The notes under the pieces: generated by a model
Databases searched by the model: none
Told to the model about the DNA's origin: nothing
Seen by the model: the letters and a program-made list of their open reading frames with translations, nothing else
NCBI GenBank assembly: GCA_033439295.1
Contig: JAVTLE010000013.1
Span: 1,674,001 to 1,738,000, forward strand
Source of the DNA: Deuterostichococcus epilithicus
Taxonomy: Eukaryota; Chlorophyta; Trebouxiophyceae; Prasiolales; Stichococcaceae
Length of the DNA stretch: 64,000 nt
Direction: 5' to 3'
In this document: piece by piece, positions 29,962-41,919 of the stretch
Numbering within the stretch: position 1 is the stretch's first letter
Layout: each line of letters starts with the position of its first letter
Made by a program: the position numbers and the translations under genes

Positions 29962-32900
29962 TCATGTTGGCGCGCTTGGGTAAGGCACAAAGCTGCTGCC
30001 GTCCCAGCTGTACCAGGAGCCGTCGTCCTGCGAGAAGTATCCCCCTGACGAGGCGTCGTAGAACAGTCGGCTCTCTGAGCTGTAGAAGTAGCCTGAGCGC
30101 ACAAGATGCCCGCATCGACCGGCTTGCATGCCCGGTGCAAGGATTCGATGAAACAGCAACAACAGCACATGTACGAGCAGGGCGGCTTCATTCAGCTGAA
30201 GCTTTGACCACACGCGCAATCTGTCGCCAAGCCTCGAGTCTAGCAGCGTCACATGTGGTGGCGCTCACCAGTGTCGCGGTCGAAGCTGTAGCCGGGTGGC
30301 GCTCCGCCTTCGGCCGGCGCAGACGCCGCCGCTTGCACCTTGGCCACCAGCTCGCCCTTCTCCACGATGCCGCTGGGGTCCTGCGGCACCAAGTGAAGGC
30401 GTAATGGCAATGTTGACCTTCGCCAGACATCAGCGGTGTCAGTGCTGCTGGAGGTGACACGCGCTCATGCCCACAATAAGCCTGCAGCGCAATCTCGCTT
30501 TCAGTTCGCTCACAATGCCTATTTGCAGCGCGGATGGATCCGACGAGCTGGCCAATGGAGGGAGATGTGGCTGATCTCTGTGGACGCAGGCTTTTGCGGG
30601 TAGTCCGTCACACCTCGCCGTGCTCCTGCAGGAAGCGCCGCAGCTCCTTGATGGGCCACGCGCCGTAGTCCACCTCTGGTTGGGCACGCGGCTGGGGGGC
30701 AGGGTTCGCCGCGCCCGTGCCATCCCGGCCCGAAGCCGCTCCCGGCTGGGTGCCGCCCGCCGCAGCTGACACAGGAGTCTCGGTGGCCGGCCGGGCGCCG
30801 TCCCCGGCCGCCGCGGTCCCCGCCGCTGCAGCAGCCGCTGCCGGAGCCGCTGGCTGGGGTGAAGCCGGGGGCTTGGCCGAAGGCCCGGCCGCGGAGGCCG
30901 GCCTGGCGCCGCCCTCGCCGTCAGAGTCCGCAAACATGTCGTCGGCGTCATCGGCAAACATGTCTGCCTCAGCGACCCCTACCTCCGGTTTGCGGGCGAA
31001 CAAGGCGGCCGCCTTCGCAAAGTCCTCCTGCAGCGGCGGGCGCCAGCATGCCGTGAGCCCATAGGCAGCGGCACAGAGTGAGCGCCTCGGCCATCTCTTC
31101 AGCCCGATGCCCCTCTTGCCGACTCAGCAGCTGCAGCCCCCGGGCATCGGGCCCCTGCCCCGGCCTCATCGATTCCAAACTGGGTGGCAGTGCCCCTAAA
31201 TTCTACGGGATTGTCGCGCACTAAGTTGCCTTAGGCCTTTGCGACATCAGAGTGAAGTGCAACAGCAGGTCGCGATTGGAGCACCTGCTTGAGGGAGTAG
31301 ACGTCAAGTTCTCCGCTGTCCATGAGCTGGCTGGCCGCCTCGGTCAGGCGGTTGAAGTCCGCCCTGGCGGCTGCCTGCTCAATCGGCGTCGCCGCCGCCT
31401 GGTCTGCCGGCTGCCCCCTGCAGGCCGAGCACGACGGGCGTGATCTCAGGCTTGGCCAAATGCACAGGAGCATGCCCCTTCGCACAGGGGACCGGAACAT
31501 TCGCCGGCATGGTCAGTTCGGCAAGTGCCGAATTGGGGGCCTGCAGCACACGCACTCTGGCCAGCCAGCAGCCGTGGCAGCAGGTTCGCACCCCTTGCCC
31601 GGCGGCGCGTTGCTGGCGGCGCGCTTGCCGGGCCGCCGCTGGCCGCTGCCCGAGGTTGCGCCCAGCCGCTGCAGGCCACGCGTCACCGTCTCCCCCGCCT
31701 TCAAAACCTGCTTGCCGGGCCGCCCGCTGTCAAACCCGGGCCCACTTGGAGGACGATCGCACTGGCCCCACAGGAGTGAGCTTGGGCAGCTCGGTCGAAC
31801 TCAGCACCAGCATGCAGATGCATCAGCGGCAACATGGATGGAGAATCAAACGGTGACTCAGGAACGCCGCCAGCGGCGCGCAGACAGTTGGGGCGCGCGC
31901 CTCGGAGATGACGGCCTTGAGCTGCGCCATCTGCACGGTGGACATGAGGGGCGCCTCCTCCGCCGCGTCCATGGCCGCCTCGCGCTGCGCGACCGCCCGC
32001 CGCACCGCCTCGCTCACCTCCCCAGCTGCGCGCAGCACAGATGCAGAGATGGGATGTGCTGTCTGCGTCTGGCAGGCGGTGCGTACGGCCGGCGGAGGGG
32101 GCCGTGCTGTGTCCAGAGAGCGTCCTTGCGAGGGCCAGCTTGCGCGGCAGGGCGCGTGTGCCTCCACGTTGACTCGTACCCGCAGCAGCAGGGACACTGT
32201 TTGTTGGGGGGGGAACCTGGTGGCGGGCATCCCAAGGTGGGGTTTCAACAAGCAAATGAGAATGCAAGGCGCACCTTCCGAGGAGGCGAGCCAGGCGTCG
32301 CTGACGTCATCCTTGCCCCGGTTTTCGATGTAGTGCCCCGACTCGTCGAAGCGCCCCTCCGCCCGCTCCTGCGTTTCGGGATCCCAGCCGTCAGAGCTGC
32401 TGCGTCCTGGCGGGGTCAATCTTGGGTGCAATTCCAGCACCTGGACAGGGGGTCTTTCACCAGCCATATAACAGGCCGCAGGTGCACCATCACATGGAGT
32501 GTCTGCCCCTCTCAGGCGGTACGCCTGGCGGCTGACCGCCCGCATCGTCAACGGCCTCATTTGATGACAGGACAAGCCTTGTTTCAGGGAGTTTCAACGG
32601 GACTGCCACAGCCCCTCGACCAGGCTGAAGGGGCTCCAGCTGGATTATGCCAGCTGAATCCGCAGATGGACCACTCATGCGAGTGTTTTGGCACACCAAG
32701 GAAAGTTCGCGCGCACCTGGACCAGGTTGAAGGGCTCCAGCTGGATGCCGTCGTCCTCCGCCATCTGCAGCGCCTCCTCCGCCGCCACCACCTCATTGTC
32801 CGGCAGCAGTTCCGTGTCATCGGCTGCGCACACAGGGAATTGCATCCAGGAGCTGTAAGGCTGTAAGCACACGAAGCATGGCATGTGGGATTTCGCATCA

Positions 32901-33554
32901 CTGACCCTGACGGCATCATTGCATATTGCCGCGCAATCGAGGCGGCGGTCTGCGTGCCGCCGGTTGCATCGCCGGCGGCCGCCTGTTGCAGATGCATCCC
33001 GTGCGACTCAGCGTATCGGCAGGTCTGTGGCGCCTTACAGCGCATCGCAGCGCATTGGTTCGTAAGGCTGAGCGACGCGGTCGCACACAGCGGACACTGC
33101 CCACCTTTGGAGCGCGCCTTGCGCCGCTGCTCCTTGGTCTGCTTGATGCGCGACGGCAGTACGACGCCGTCCTCCTGTGCCGCCTCCACCTCTTCCACCG
33201 CCACCTGATCGCCTACATCCACGGGAATGGCCTTTGTCAACATCAAAGGCAGTGGGCAGCAAGTCAGTCGCTCGGCGGCGGAGCAGCGCCATAGCGCCAG
33301 CGGTGACTCACGCTGGCATGCGCCTACCGGCATGCGCAAGGTGCGCTGCATGACGTGAGTGGCTTTAGCAACCGTAAGGCACCTTTCATCGGCTTCTTGG
33401 CTTTCAGCTGCTCCTTGGTCCTGTCCTCCTCCTTCAGTACCGTCTGGATTATGGCCTCCGTTTTGGTTTTTGGCTCCGCCGGCGCGGCCTCCGTGTCGGG
33501 GTCTTCGCCGATGTCATCTGCAAACCGGGCTCGTTTCTTCCCGCGCGGCGGCAT
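29962..33554 (-). CDS. CD2BP2/LIN1 homologue, U5 snRNP 52-kDa-type protein
   Basis: Nuclear U5 snRNP assembly factor. Ten exons join to 503 residues: 33554-33383, 33212-33105, 32823-32717, 32368-32275, 32025-31901, 31707-31592, 31417-31285, 31027-30614, 30380-30269 and 30092-29962. Family blocks: MPPRGKKRARF start, GIQLEPFNLVQERAEGRFDE, DVSDAWLAS, KAGETVTRGLQRLG and FNRLTEAASQLMDSGELDVY. Next come a repeated DMFAD acidic stretch and a long Ala/Pro-rich linker. A short SAP-like helix pair follows (AWPIKELRRFLQEHGE...VEKGELVAKV). The C terminus is Tyr-rich and OCRE-like (GYFYSSESRLFYD, GGYFSQDDGSWYSW) instead of the GYF domain of the human protein; I believe plant homologues are similar. The intron after 31901 needs a GC donor. 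Met 33581 is an alternative start. Confidence 0.88.
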
Positions 33555-33820
33555 CGTGCTCAGCCGCTTAGAGAGTACCAAGGTGCTGTGATCGACGCAG
33601 TTGCCAGGGGTCCGGCGATGCTAGTGTGCAAAGTCACATGCTCAAGAACTCTTGGAGGAGAAGCTGGAAGCTCGTCGCTGTGCCGCAACGACTCAAGGCG
33701 CAAGGCCTGCCCAGAGAGATCTTATATAGCATGGAAGAGAAGCTGACTTGGCGTTGCATTTTGAATTTGCTGTGCCTCGCTGGTTGTCGCAGAGGCGGAG
33801 CAGTCACAGCGAAGATCACA

Positions 33821-36058
33821 ATGCAGAGCGTCCTGATGCGCAGCGGCATGCTCGGCCTGGGCCGCGTCGGCCTGGGGCTGACCCGTAAGAACGTCGGATC
33901 GGTCCGGAGTGATTTTAAGGTCTTCACCATAGCGCAGCGCAGCGAAGGCTTTGGCAGCGCCGGCTTCTCGAGCACGGGTGCTGGCGGCGGCATGCCAAGG
34001 GCGGGGCCGCAGCTGCCCAGCTTTGTGGCACCAAAGGGTGCGCGCTGTGGCGCAGTGGTTGGCACCTTACCTGTCCTGCGTGACAAAACACCTGCGAAGG
34101 GCGCTCGCGACCGTCAACTAGACGATCTCTGACTCCTCGAGCCCGTTGGTAGCCTGTGAGCGAGCGGTCTCCGGCCCGCAAACCCCCAGCGTGCGGAACC
34201 CTGCAGTGCCTACTGTTCTTGCACGGGCTGCACAGCGTTCGTGCTGTAGCATGTGTCCTGCACCGTCATGAACTTCTCAGCTGAGCGAGCGCAGGCAACC
34301 CGCTGAAGCGCCTCATCAGCACCCAATCCGTCGGCGGCGGCATTGGTGGCGCCAGCGTGCCCCCCAACACTGGCGGCGGCGGCGGAGGTGGCGGCGGTGG
34401 CAGCAGCAGCGGCGGCGTCGGCGGCCTGTGGGCCGGCTACCTGCGCTCCCTGGAGAGCAACCCGGTCAGTCAAAGTAGTACAGTTTTTACACCAGTGTCT
34501 TCCATCCCCTTAGCTTCCCAGTCCAGTTGCCGGATGTTCGCCTCTGGCAACCTCTTCACATCGTCGGCTTTGCACACTGCACTCCGGTTCTCGCTCCAAA
34601 CACTTTCACCAGGTTGGAGTCCACTGCACCAAGGTCGCCCCTCCTCTCGCTGCTCCTGCACCTTCCAGGCGGATGCCGCTGTGGGAGGCTGATGATGAGG
34701 TTCTCCCGCTCTCCTGCAAGCGCAGATCCTGACCAAGTCGCTGACGGCGGCGCTGCTCAACGCCATCGGCGACCTCATTGCACAATTTTACGTCGAGAAG
34801 AGGGACAAGCTCGACGTTGGGCGCTTTGTCCGCTTCGCCGGCCTGGTGAGGCGCCTGCATGCAGCGGCACGCAGTGCAACATCGCGCAGTGATCTACAGT
34901 GAGTGAGAGGGTGCGAGACCCATTCATCCATGGTCACAGGACCTGTGATGAGATGTATCTGTACTGGACGAGTCGGACTTCAACGTGTGCCTGACTGGTG
35001 GACTGAGCCCTGACTGTCATCTGACCAAGCGCATGCCAGATGCCGTCAGGATGCCCCCATGCGCTGCAATCCCCGTCTTATGTGCCTTCACCAACCCTGT
35101 CCCCAGGGTCTGATCATGATTGGGCCGGTGCTGCACTACTGGTACGGCCTGAACACGCGCATCGCGCCGGGCGCGGGAACCGGCGCCGCGCTCCTCCGCC
35201 TGGCCATGGACCAGCTGCTGTTCGCGCCACCCTTCGTTGCCCTGAACTTCGCGACCCTCAAGCTGCTGGAGGTGGGCCGACTGCTTCGTTCTGTTACTCG
35301 GTGTTGGCTGCAAACTTTACTTTACTGGAATCATGGCGAGCTGAATGCGCGTGCAGAGGCTTAGCCGCGGTGTCCAAGCCGCACGACCCTAAGCGTGGGC
35401 AGCCGCATTGCACTTTCGTCTCCACTGCAAGCGAAGGCCGCCCCCGCGACTTGCGGTCTCGCCCGCTGCGGGTTTCAGTGCTGCAGCTTTAGCAGCACCC
35501 GCCCCGGCGACTTGCTCCGTCACCCGCTGTTGACCGCGTGAATGGCGTGGCACAGCGCAGGCCGTGACAGTCAAGTTCGTGGCTGATGATGTCAGGCTGG
35601 CGCTCGAGACGCGCCCGCTGTGCCTGTTGCGCAGGGCAAGCCGCAGGATGCGATTCCCAAGCTGAAGCAGGACTGGAAGGACGCCATCATCGCGAACTGG
35701 AAGCTGTGGCCCTTCTTCCAGTTTGTCAACTTCCGCTTCGTGCCGCCGGAGCAGCGGGTGGGAGTTCTCCACGGGCTCGCCTGGCGGCCTCCTGCCTTGA
35801 CTCCCTGCAAGCCTCTGTCGAGCTTGACCAGTGGTCGTGTGCTCACTAGTCGGCGATCTGCGAGCCTCGGCCCGGCTATCTCATGTCAGCGAGGCATGCC
35901 TTGTCGCCCACTCGCCTCCAGACCGTCGCCGAGCTTGCGATTGTGCTGTGCAGGTGCTGTTCTCCAGCATGGTGTCTCTGATCTGGAATGCATACCTGTC
36001 CTTTGCCGGCCACATCGAGTTGCGCACCCCGGAGCTGCCCCTTCCGGGCAAAAAGTGA
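33821..36058 (+). CDS. Mpv17/PMP22 family membrane protein
   Basis: Four-helix membrane protein of mitochondria, peroxisomes or plastids; the family is thought to form channels. Six exons give 299 residues: 33821-34037, 34295-34464, 34726-34845, 35107-35271, 35635-35757 and 35954-36058. The N-terminal 130 residues are basic and Gly/Ser-rich with a poly-Gly run, consistent with an organelle targeting sequence and linker. Then come WAGYLRSLESNPILTKSLTAALLNAIGDLIAQ, GLIMIGPVLHYWYGLN, DQLLFAPPF, KQDWKDAIIANWKLWPFFQFVNFRFVP and WNAYLSF, the classic family blocks in order. All introns are GT-AG. Organelle cannot be decided from sequence. Confidence 0.92.
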
Positions 36059-36612
36059 GCGGCTGCGTTGCAATGCAGCACAATGCAAGCACTAATTTGA
36101 TAGCGCTGCGTCCAACAGATAGGTATGGGTGGGCTTTCTTAGACACGAGTTGAGTCCTTCGCTACTGCCGGCACTGTGGTTTCCTGCTTTGAATGCGGTC
36201 GAGTGATTCTTGTCGAAAGTTATACACGTCGTCAGCTGCTGATGATGATTCCCCTCTAATTGCGCACACTTCATCATTGTTCTAGGGTACCTTAGCAGCG
36301 GTCATCTAATAACGATATTGTCTGACTCATCATGCACACTTTGCTAGCGGTCAGCATTTAAGTGTCGTACAAATGTCCACTTCGTCCCCTGCCATGGCTG
36401 CCCATTAGGCGCAAGGCTGAACATTGCGCGCTCACTCGGGCTTGACGAGAGACTTAGAGTCCAGTGCCTGCACGCGATGTTGACAAATCCTGATCTGTAA
36501 TGTGAATGCAGTCATGCCCACAGTAGGTACTCCTGTTTAAGTCGATGGACTAGACACATGATGTGAGAACGAATGCTGCATGGATTGAGGGTCTCCTTCC
36601 ACAAATATTGAT
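36059..36612. other. Convergent 3' region, Mpv17-like / enoyl-ACP reductase
   Basis: About 550 bases between two stop codons. More AT-rich than the genes. No exon or RNA gene recognised. Confidence 0.5.
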
Positions 36613-39420
36613 TCATGCAACGAGCAAGATCGGCCCCGCAAGACTGCAAGGACAGCAAGAGAGCGGCGGAGGCGAGAGGCGCACCAGGGCCATGTTATTG
36701 AGGCCATTGTCGACGTAAATGACACTGCCGGTGACGGCGGACGCCAGCGGCGACAGCAGGAAGGCCGCCGTGTTGCCCACCTCGAACGCCTTCAGCTCCT
36801 TCTGGATCGGCGCATTCTCGTGCGAATACCTGTTCAAGGGATGTATCATTTGCTCCATTTCAAAAATATTCAGCGCAGTCGATTGTGCTTGTTGCCCACG
36901 GCTCAAAACTGCAGGAAAACTCCAGACCAGCTGCAGGAGCCACAGGCAGAGGAAGGCCTGGTCACCTAATCATATCATCAATGAAGCCGATGGCCTGCAG
37001 TCAGGGAAAATTTAGTCAGAGTCGGCATGATTGCTCGCTCCGGACGCAAGGTCTGACCTTCTGCACGACCACCCTCTGACTGATGATAGCAACAGAGAAC
37101 TGACAGAAGCACAACAGACTTGCATTGTATGGGCCAGTGCAGAGTGCGGTTGAAGCACCTTCGCTGCGCGGGAGCCCAGGGGGCCGGCTGAGATGGTGTT
37201 GACGCGGACGCCGTACTTGCGGCCGGCCTCAAAGGCCAGCACCCGCGTGTCCGACTCCAGCGCCGCCTTGGCTGAGCTCATACCGCCGCCGTAGCCTGCC
37301 GCAAGCGAAATGTGAAGTTGCAGAAGGTGTGAACACAGGGTGCACGGCAGATGGACCCAGGATTGCTCCTGGGCTGTCGCAGCCTCACATGTTGAGGTAT
37401 GCATGTGCAGCCGCACAGTGCGCCATACGATTTCTAGTCACAGCGAGTGAGTCACAGCCAGCGGTCTGCGCCGGCCAAGACTGCCAGTGGGGGGAGCATG
37501 CCGGCACGCGGCTGGGGGGGCACAGGACCTGGCACAATCTGCTCGGAGGCGAGGTAGGTGAGCGAGATAGTCGCGCCACCCGGGTTCATGAGCGGCCCAA
37601 AGTGCTGCAGCATGGAGATGAAGGAGTATGCCGAGGCGCTCACCGCCGCCAGGTAGCCCTGCAGCCAAATGTGATGCAATTGCAGTACGGACGGCCTGGC
37701 AGCTGGCGGAATGCGCTTCTTTAATGGCTCTGGTTTCGTGGATGCGTGAAGGCATGGATGCGCAGGTTAACACATGAAGGTGCGCGCGGACTACAGAAGC
37801 AGCCACCCGGTGCGGACTCTGCCAGCTTTCTGTGCCCCAGGCATCGATCAAGGTGCAGACGGTTGGAGCTGGCGGCTGCAAGACAGGCGCACAACCCTGC
37901 GGCAACCAGCGCAGGCCTATGCAGCTGGTTCCGACACACTGTCAGGCTCGTCTGACTGTGAGGAGCCTTGACAGTGCCTGTGCAGCTGGTTCGATCTGAC
38001 TCCCACGTTCAGCTTGCCGTGACAAGCTTCACAATGGCGAGAGGGCTGGGGCACCTTGCGGGAGGTCTCCAGCAGGGGTTTGGTGACCTCCGGGCCGTTG
38101 GCCAGTGAGTGCACGAGCGCGTCGATGGTTCCAAAGTCTGCCTTCACTGCCTCTGCCGCCTCCTGCACCGTGAACTTGTCCGCCGCCGCATACCGCTTGT
38201 TCTCCTTGACCTGCGGAAGTCGTAGGCTTCCTGTCAGCATCTTGAGGGTGCAGTAATCTGGAGCGCATGCCAGCATGCAGCTGCCGAGCCTGCGCCTGGA
38301 AATGAGCGGTTCGACCTGCGCTGTGCTCCTTCATCTACCAGCAACGCTTTGAGAATGTGCTTCCCAAACCCACCCATCGTAGTCTGCTACAGTGCATGCA
38401 GCAGACTGCACATGTGACCAGGAAGGTTTGGGGCTCCAAGAAGGCAGATGTGTGAAGGCTTACGTCCTGCGGCACGTCCTCAGGCTTGTCATACACGGCG
38501 TCCATGGGGTAGATGTGCGAAAACTCCATCAGCGAGCCGTTCGACAGCTTCCGGGACTCGTCAAACTTGCCGCGCCGCAGGCTGCTCTCGAAGATGTTCA
38601 TTGCCGGCACCTGTGCAAGAACCGACAGGTGTCACTGTTCCGCCAGCTGCTGCCGGATCTGTTGCAATTGGATCCAGCGCTTGCAACGCTCTGTAGCAGT
38701 TCGAAAATTGGAACCGACGCTTAAGCCCTGATGTGCATCAGTGTGCCTCATGCTCACCCAGACGCCCAGGCTGATCTCTGCGCCTGCCTCCGCCAGCGCC
38801 TTGGCGATGGCCCAGCCGAAGCCCTGCATCGACAGCAGGAAACCGGGTGTCAAAGGCCCCGGACCGTTTTCGTTCTCCTATTGAATGCCGTCACGGCACG
38901 ATGCCCAACTACGGCAGTCACCAACCTGGTCATCGGCGACGCCGGCAATGAAGGCCTTCTTGCCTGCGAAGAGGTTTGTGGGCGCTTCAGTGATACACTG
39001 CGATACGAATATGGCACTGAACCTGAAACATGCATCCCATAAAGGCACCCTGCACCCCGGCTGACTTTGCATGAGCGATCTTGACTTCCAAGGACCCAAC
39101 ATCTCAGCTTACAATTCCACGCAGTCCGTCAGCACCGCTTTTGAATTGGTACAAAACGTTCATTTGACGTGCATCTCACCTGTCAGGTCGATCATCAGGC
39201 CGGAACCATTGGCCTGAGCCCGCACGATCGATCTGGACGCTGTGCTGCACCTTCGGCGCACAGCTGGCTCGACCCTGCTGGAGAGAGGGTTGCAAGGTCT
39301 AATGTGCTGCTGGCAGACGCCAGATCCGCTGCGCGAAGCCGGGCACGGACGGACATGAGCGAGAGCGCTCACAGCCGCTGAAGCTCGGGACACCGCTGTA
39401 GGAGCACGCAGTGTCGCCAT
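36613..39420 (-). CDS. Enoyl-[acyl-carrier-protein] reductase (NADH), plastid
   Basis: Last reductive step of plastid fatty-acid elongation (FabI/MOD1 type). Nine exons give 386 residues: 39420-39180, 38963-38926, 38823-38758, 38610-38464, 38210-38055, 37658-37529, 37295-37159, 36994-36966 and 36829-36613. The first 70 residues are Ala/Ser/Arg-rich, like a plastid transit peptide. Then [20 protein letters not shown] (cofactor loop), the plant-type insert [53 protein letters not shown] (YxxxMxxxK catalytic pair), [13 protein letters not shown] and [17 protein letters not shown]. Exons of 38 and 29 nt are unusually short. The last 25 residues after NNMAL look unlike the family, so a further splice near the end is possible. 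All introns are GT-AG. Confidence 0.95.
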
Positions 39421-39844
39421 GTTGCTCGCAACGATCACTAAACTTGCAACTGATTTCAACTGTTGATCTGATGTTTGATAAGCTGGTGTAGGCTCTGAGC
39501 GGGCGCGATGCACCCCGAATGCATGGTGAGTCACCTGAACCCTCGACCGCCGAATGAATAATAAGGTCCAGCTCCTACCAACTTGGTACTTGTGGTCCGA
39601 CTCGCTTGTGAACAACCTCCCTGATGACACACCAAACGTGGAGAACGTCCACTACGTACAACAGCCAGATTACGATTCGTCAAGTCGACCACAGCGGCAC
39701 ATCTGCGAGCGCCGCCAGCGGCGGCGGTGGTGGCAAGACAGACGGAGCCTGTCCTTTGATTCCAGTCAGCCGCCCAGAAGCCTGAGGGCGGAAAACGATG
39801 TCCGTCAGGCAATCGATCACATGACTGGTTGGAAAACACTTGAC
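39421..39844. other. Gap between enoyl-ACP reductase start and coiled-coil gene end
   Basis: About 420 bases holding the reductase promoter and the neighbouring 3' UTR. A plus-strand open frame at 39554 has no family resemblance and was rejected. Confidence 0.45.
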
Positions 39845-41516
39845 TCATCCACCGGAGGTGAGGCGTTTGCGGCACTCGTTATGCCGTTGTATGACCGGTT
39901 TAGACAGCGCCGGGACAGAGCGCACCCTGGCCACTAGGTGGGGCGGCAGGTCGCACTCGTCGTCGTCGCCGACGGTCTCCATTCCGCTGCTTGACTGCAG
40001 CCTGTTACTGAACAAGCTGCAGTGTCTCAGCTGCGAGTCTGGCAACTCACGCATGACAAAGCATGTGCACATCCTGTACTGGGCAATGCACAGCACATGT
40101 TCATCGAGGCGTTCACCCGCTCTCAATGCGGCGGAGCAGAACATTGCTGCTAGCAGGCCAGGCATGATGGCCGATGAATACCTGGCGGCGCCTGCCAGGT
40201 GCGGCGGCAGCGCGATGTCTGCGTCGAGCGCGCTGGCAGCGCCCGGGCCGCTGCGCGGCGCTGCTCCTGCCAGCAGCTGCATGTGCTCTTGCCCTGCCGC
40301 AGTATCCGGCGTCGCCGGGGACGGCTCAGGCCATGCACCGCCGTTCGCTGGTTCCGCCTCTGCGGCTGCCCCCTGGCTGCAGCTTTTCTCCCGCAGCAGC
40401 ACCTGCAGTGCGTCTGGTGCAATGAGCCTCGCAATGCAGGAGATAGCTCGACAACGACATCGGTGCCAGCTGCTGTCCTCAGCAAGGGTTGCCGCGTCTG
40501 GCAAGGACCAAACCACACATGCTATGCTCGACAGCTTGCCAATGCTGCTGCTGCTCCTGCTACTGCCCATCGAGCACAAGACTAGACACACTGCAGCAGA
40601 ATGCTCTCGCCTGCTTGAGCTGCACCACCAGCTCGTGCTTCTGCGCTGAGAGCGCCTCGAGGCGGGAGCGCAGCTCCGCGGCGCGCTCGTCGCGCGCCGC
40701 TGCCTCTGCCGCCAGGCGCTCCGCCTTCAGCCGTGCGTCCGCCAGCCCCTGCCGTCGCGACAGCACCGCCGCCTCGTGCTCCTGCAGCGCCTGCTGGTGC
40801 TGCCTGCAGTGCGGCAGCCGAGACACTCAGCTACAGCAACATGTTGTGCCGATGGGTGAGACCCTGACGCACAGACGCTGCCAGCAGATCTTGCACGACA
40901 CAGCAGCATTCGGAATTGTTGTTGATGACCGCTTGAACCCCCCTCGTCCTTACCTGCGTTTCTCTGCCTCCCGTTCCTCGTGTTCCTCCTGCCGCCGCTG
41001 CGACAGCGCATCCTTCCGCGACTGCACCAGCTGACGCCGCAACACTGCCGTATGTGCGTCCTGCTGCTGTTTTGCAGCGTCTGCGACCGCAACACCTTCT
41101 GCCATCTGCTCAGCAGCAGCCCGATCCACCGCCTGAGTCGCTCTCTGCTGCTCGGAAGCGGCCGTGCCGCCTTGCTGCCGCCGCTCTTCAGCCGACGTCG
41201 CACCATGGCCGGGAACTCCATCTATGACCATTGGCTGCGGTGAGTCTGCTGCAGGGCTGACGCCAGAGAGTTCTGCGTGTGGTTCTCCTCCCCTCCGGTT
41301 TACCTCTGGCTGCTGCTGCTGCTGCTCCTCTGCTGCATGACGCAGCCCAGACGCTTGCACTGCACGGGCCAATGCCTGCACTTTGGCCTTTCTCAGCATC
41401 ATGCGCTGGAAGTCGGGCGCGCTAATGGCGGCCTTGGGTGCATCGTGGATGCGGAACATCCGCTGATCGTCTCGCGCCATGATATTCAGGCGAAAAGACC
41501 GACCAGTGACGTTCAA
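39845..41516 (-). CDS. Unrecognised coiled-coil protein, Gln/Arg/Glu-rich
   Basis: Four exons join in phase to 377 residues: 41516-40954, 40803-40611, 40402-40182 and 40001-39845. The N terminus reads MNVTGRSFRLNIMARDDQRM and then has basic helical sequence and a poly-Gln run. Residues about 130-250 are a strongly predicted coiled coil (QSRKDALSQRRQEEHEERE, later ARLKAERLAAEAAARDERAAEL and SAQKHELVVQLKQVLLREKS). The C terminus is Ala/Pro-rich and carries LPPHLAG and LPPHLVA. The KHELVVQLKQVL element resembles the end of coiled coils in some plant nuclear proteins, but I cannot name a family. The intron after 40611 needs a GC donor. An additional 5' exon is possible. Confidence 0.6.
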
Positions 41517-41919
41517 ACTTGCAACAAAGTATGTCCAAGCCTACTGCTACTGAGCTGTGCAGGAGTTGCACTATGTGTGTGTGGTGTGTGTTGTTGTTGA
41601 ACAAACAACAGCCTGACTGCACCTCCAAGACCAGGAGGAAGCCTTTTCGCGCGAGGCAGGAAGCAGGTTTGCCGTACAACTCATGCTGTACCGGACATCT
41701 CCCTGCGGCAGTGGCCCAGAAGCGACTGTCTCTCGTTTTGGCACTGAATCACGAGCTGCCCTCCGCAGACGACCTCAAAGTTCCAGAAGTACTGCTGTAG
41801 ACATCCTGATCACCAGTTCGACAACCGACCCAACGCTTGGAACCGTTGTCCTTGAAAGGTGTACGAGGCGCCTTACATTGCAGCCGCTACTGAGCCGCTC
41901 AGGTCAGAAGTGTGCAGCC
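41517..41919. other. Divergent promoter region, coiled-coil gene / unrecognised gene
   Basis: About 400 bases between two divergent start codons, including a TG-rich stretch near 41570-41600. No convincing exon seen. Confidence 0.4.

Noticed and set aside
31322-32866. Plus-strand open frame of 514 codons
   Set aside because: It lies antisense to the phased CD2BP2 exons. Long antisense frames are expected in GC-rich coding DNA, and it has no family resemblance.
39554-39937. Plus-strand open frame starting MNNKVQLLPTW
   Set aside because: Composition is not like coding sequence here, and it overlaps the end of the coiled-coil gene on the other strand.
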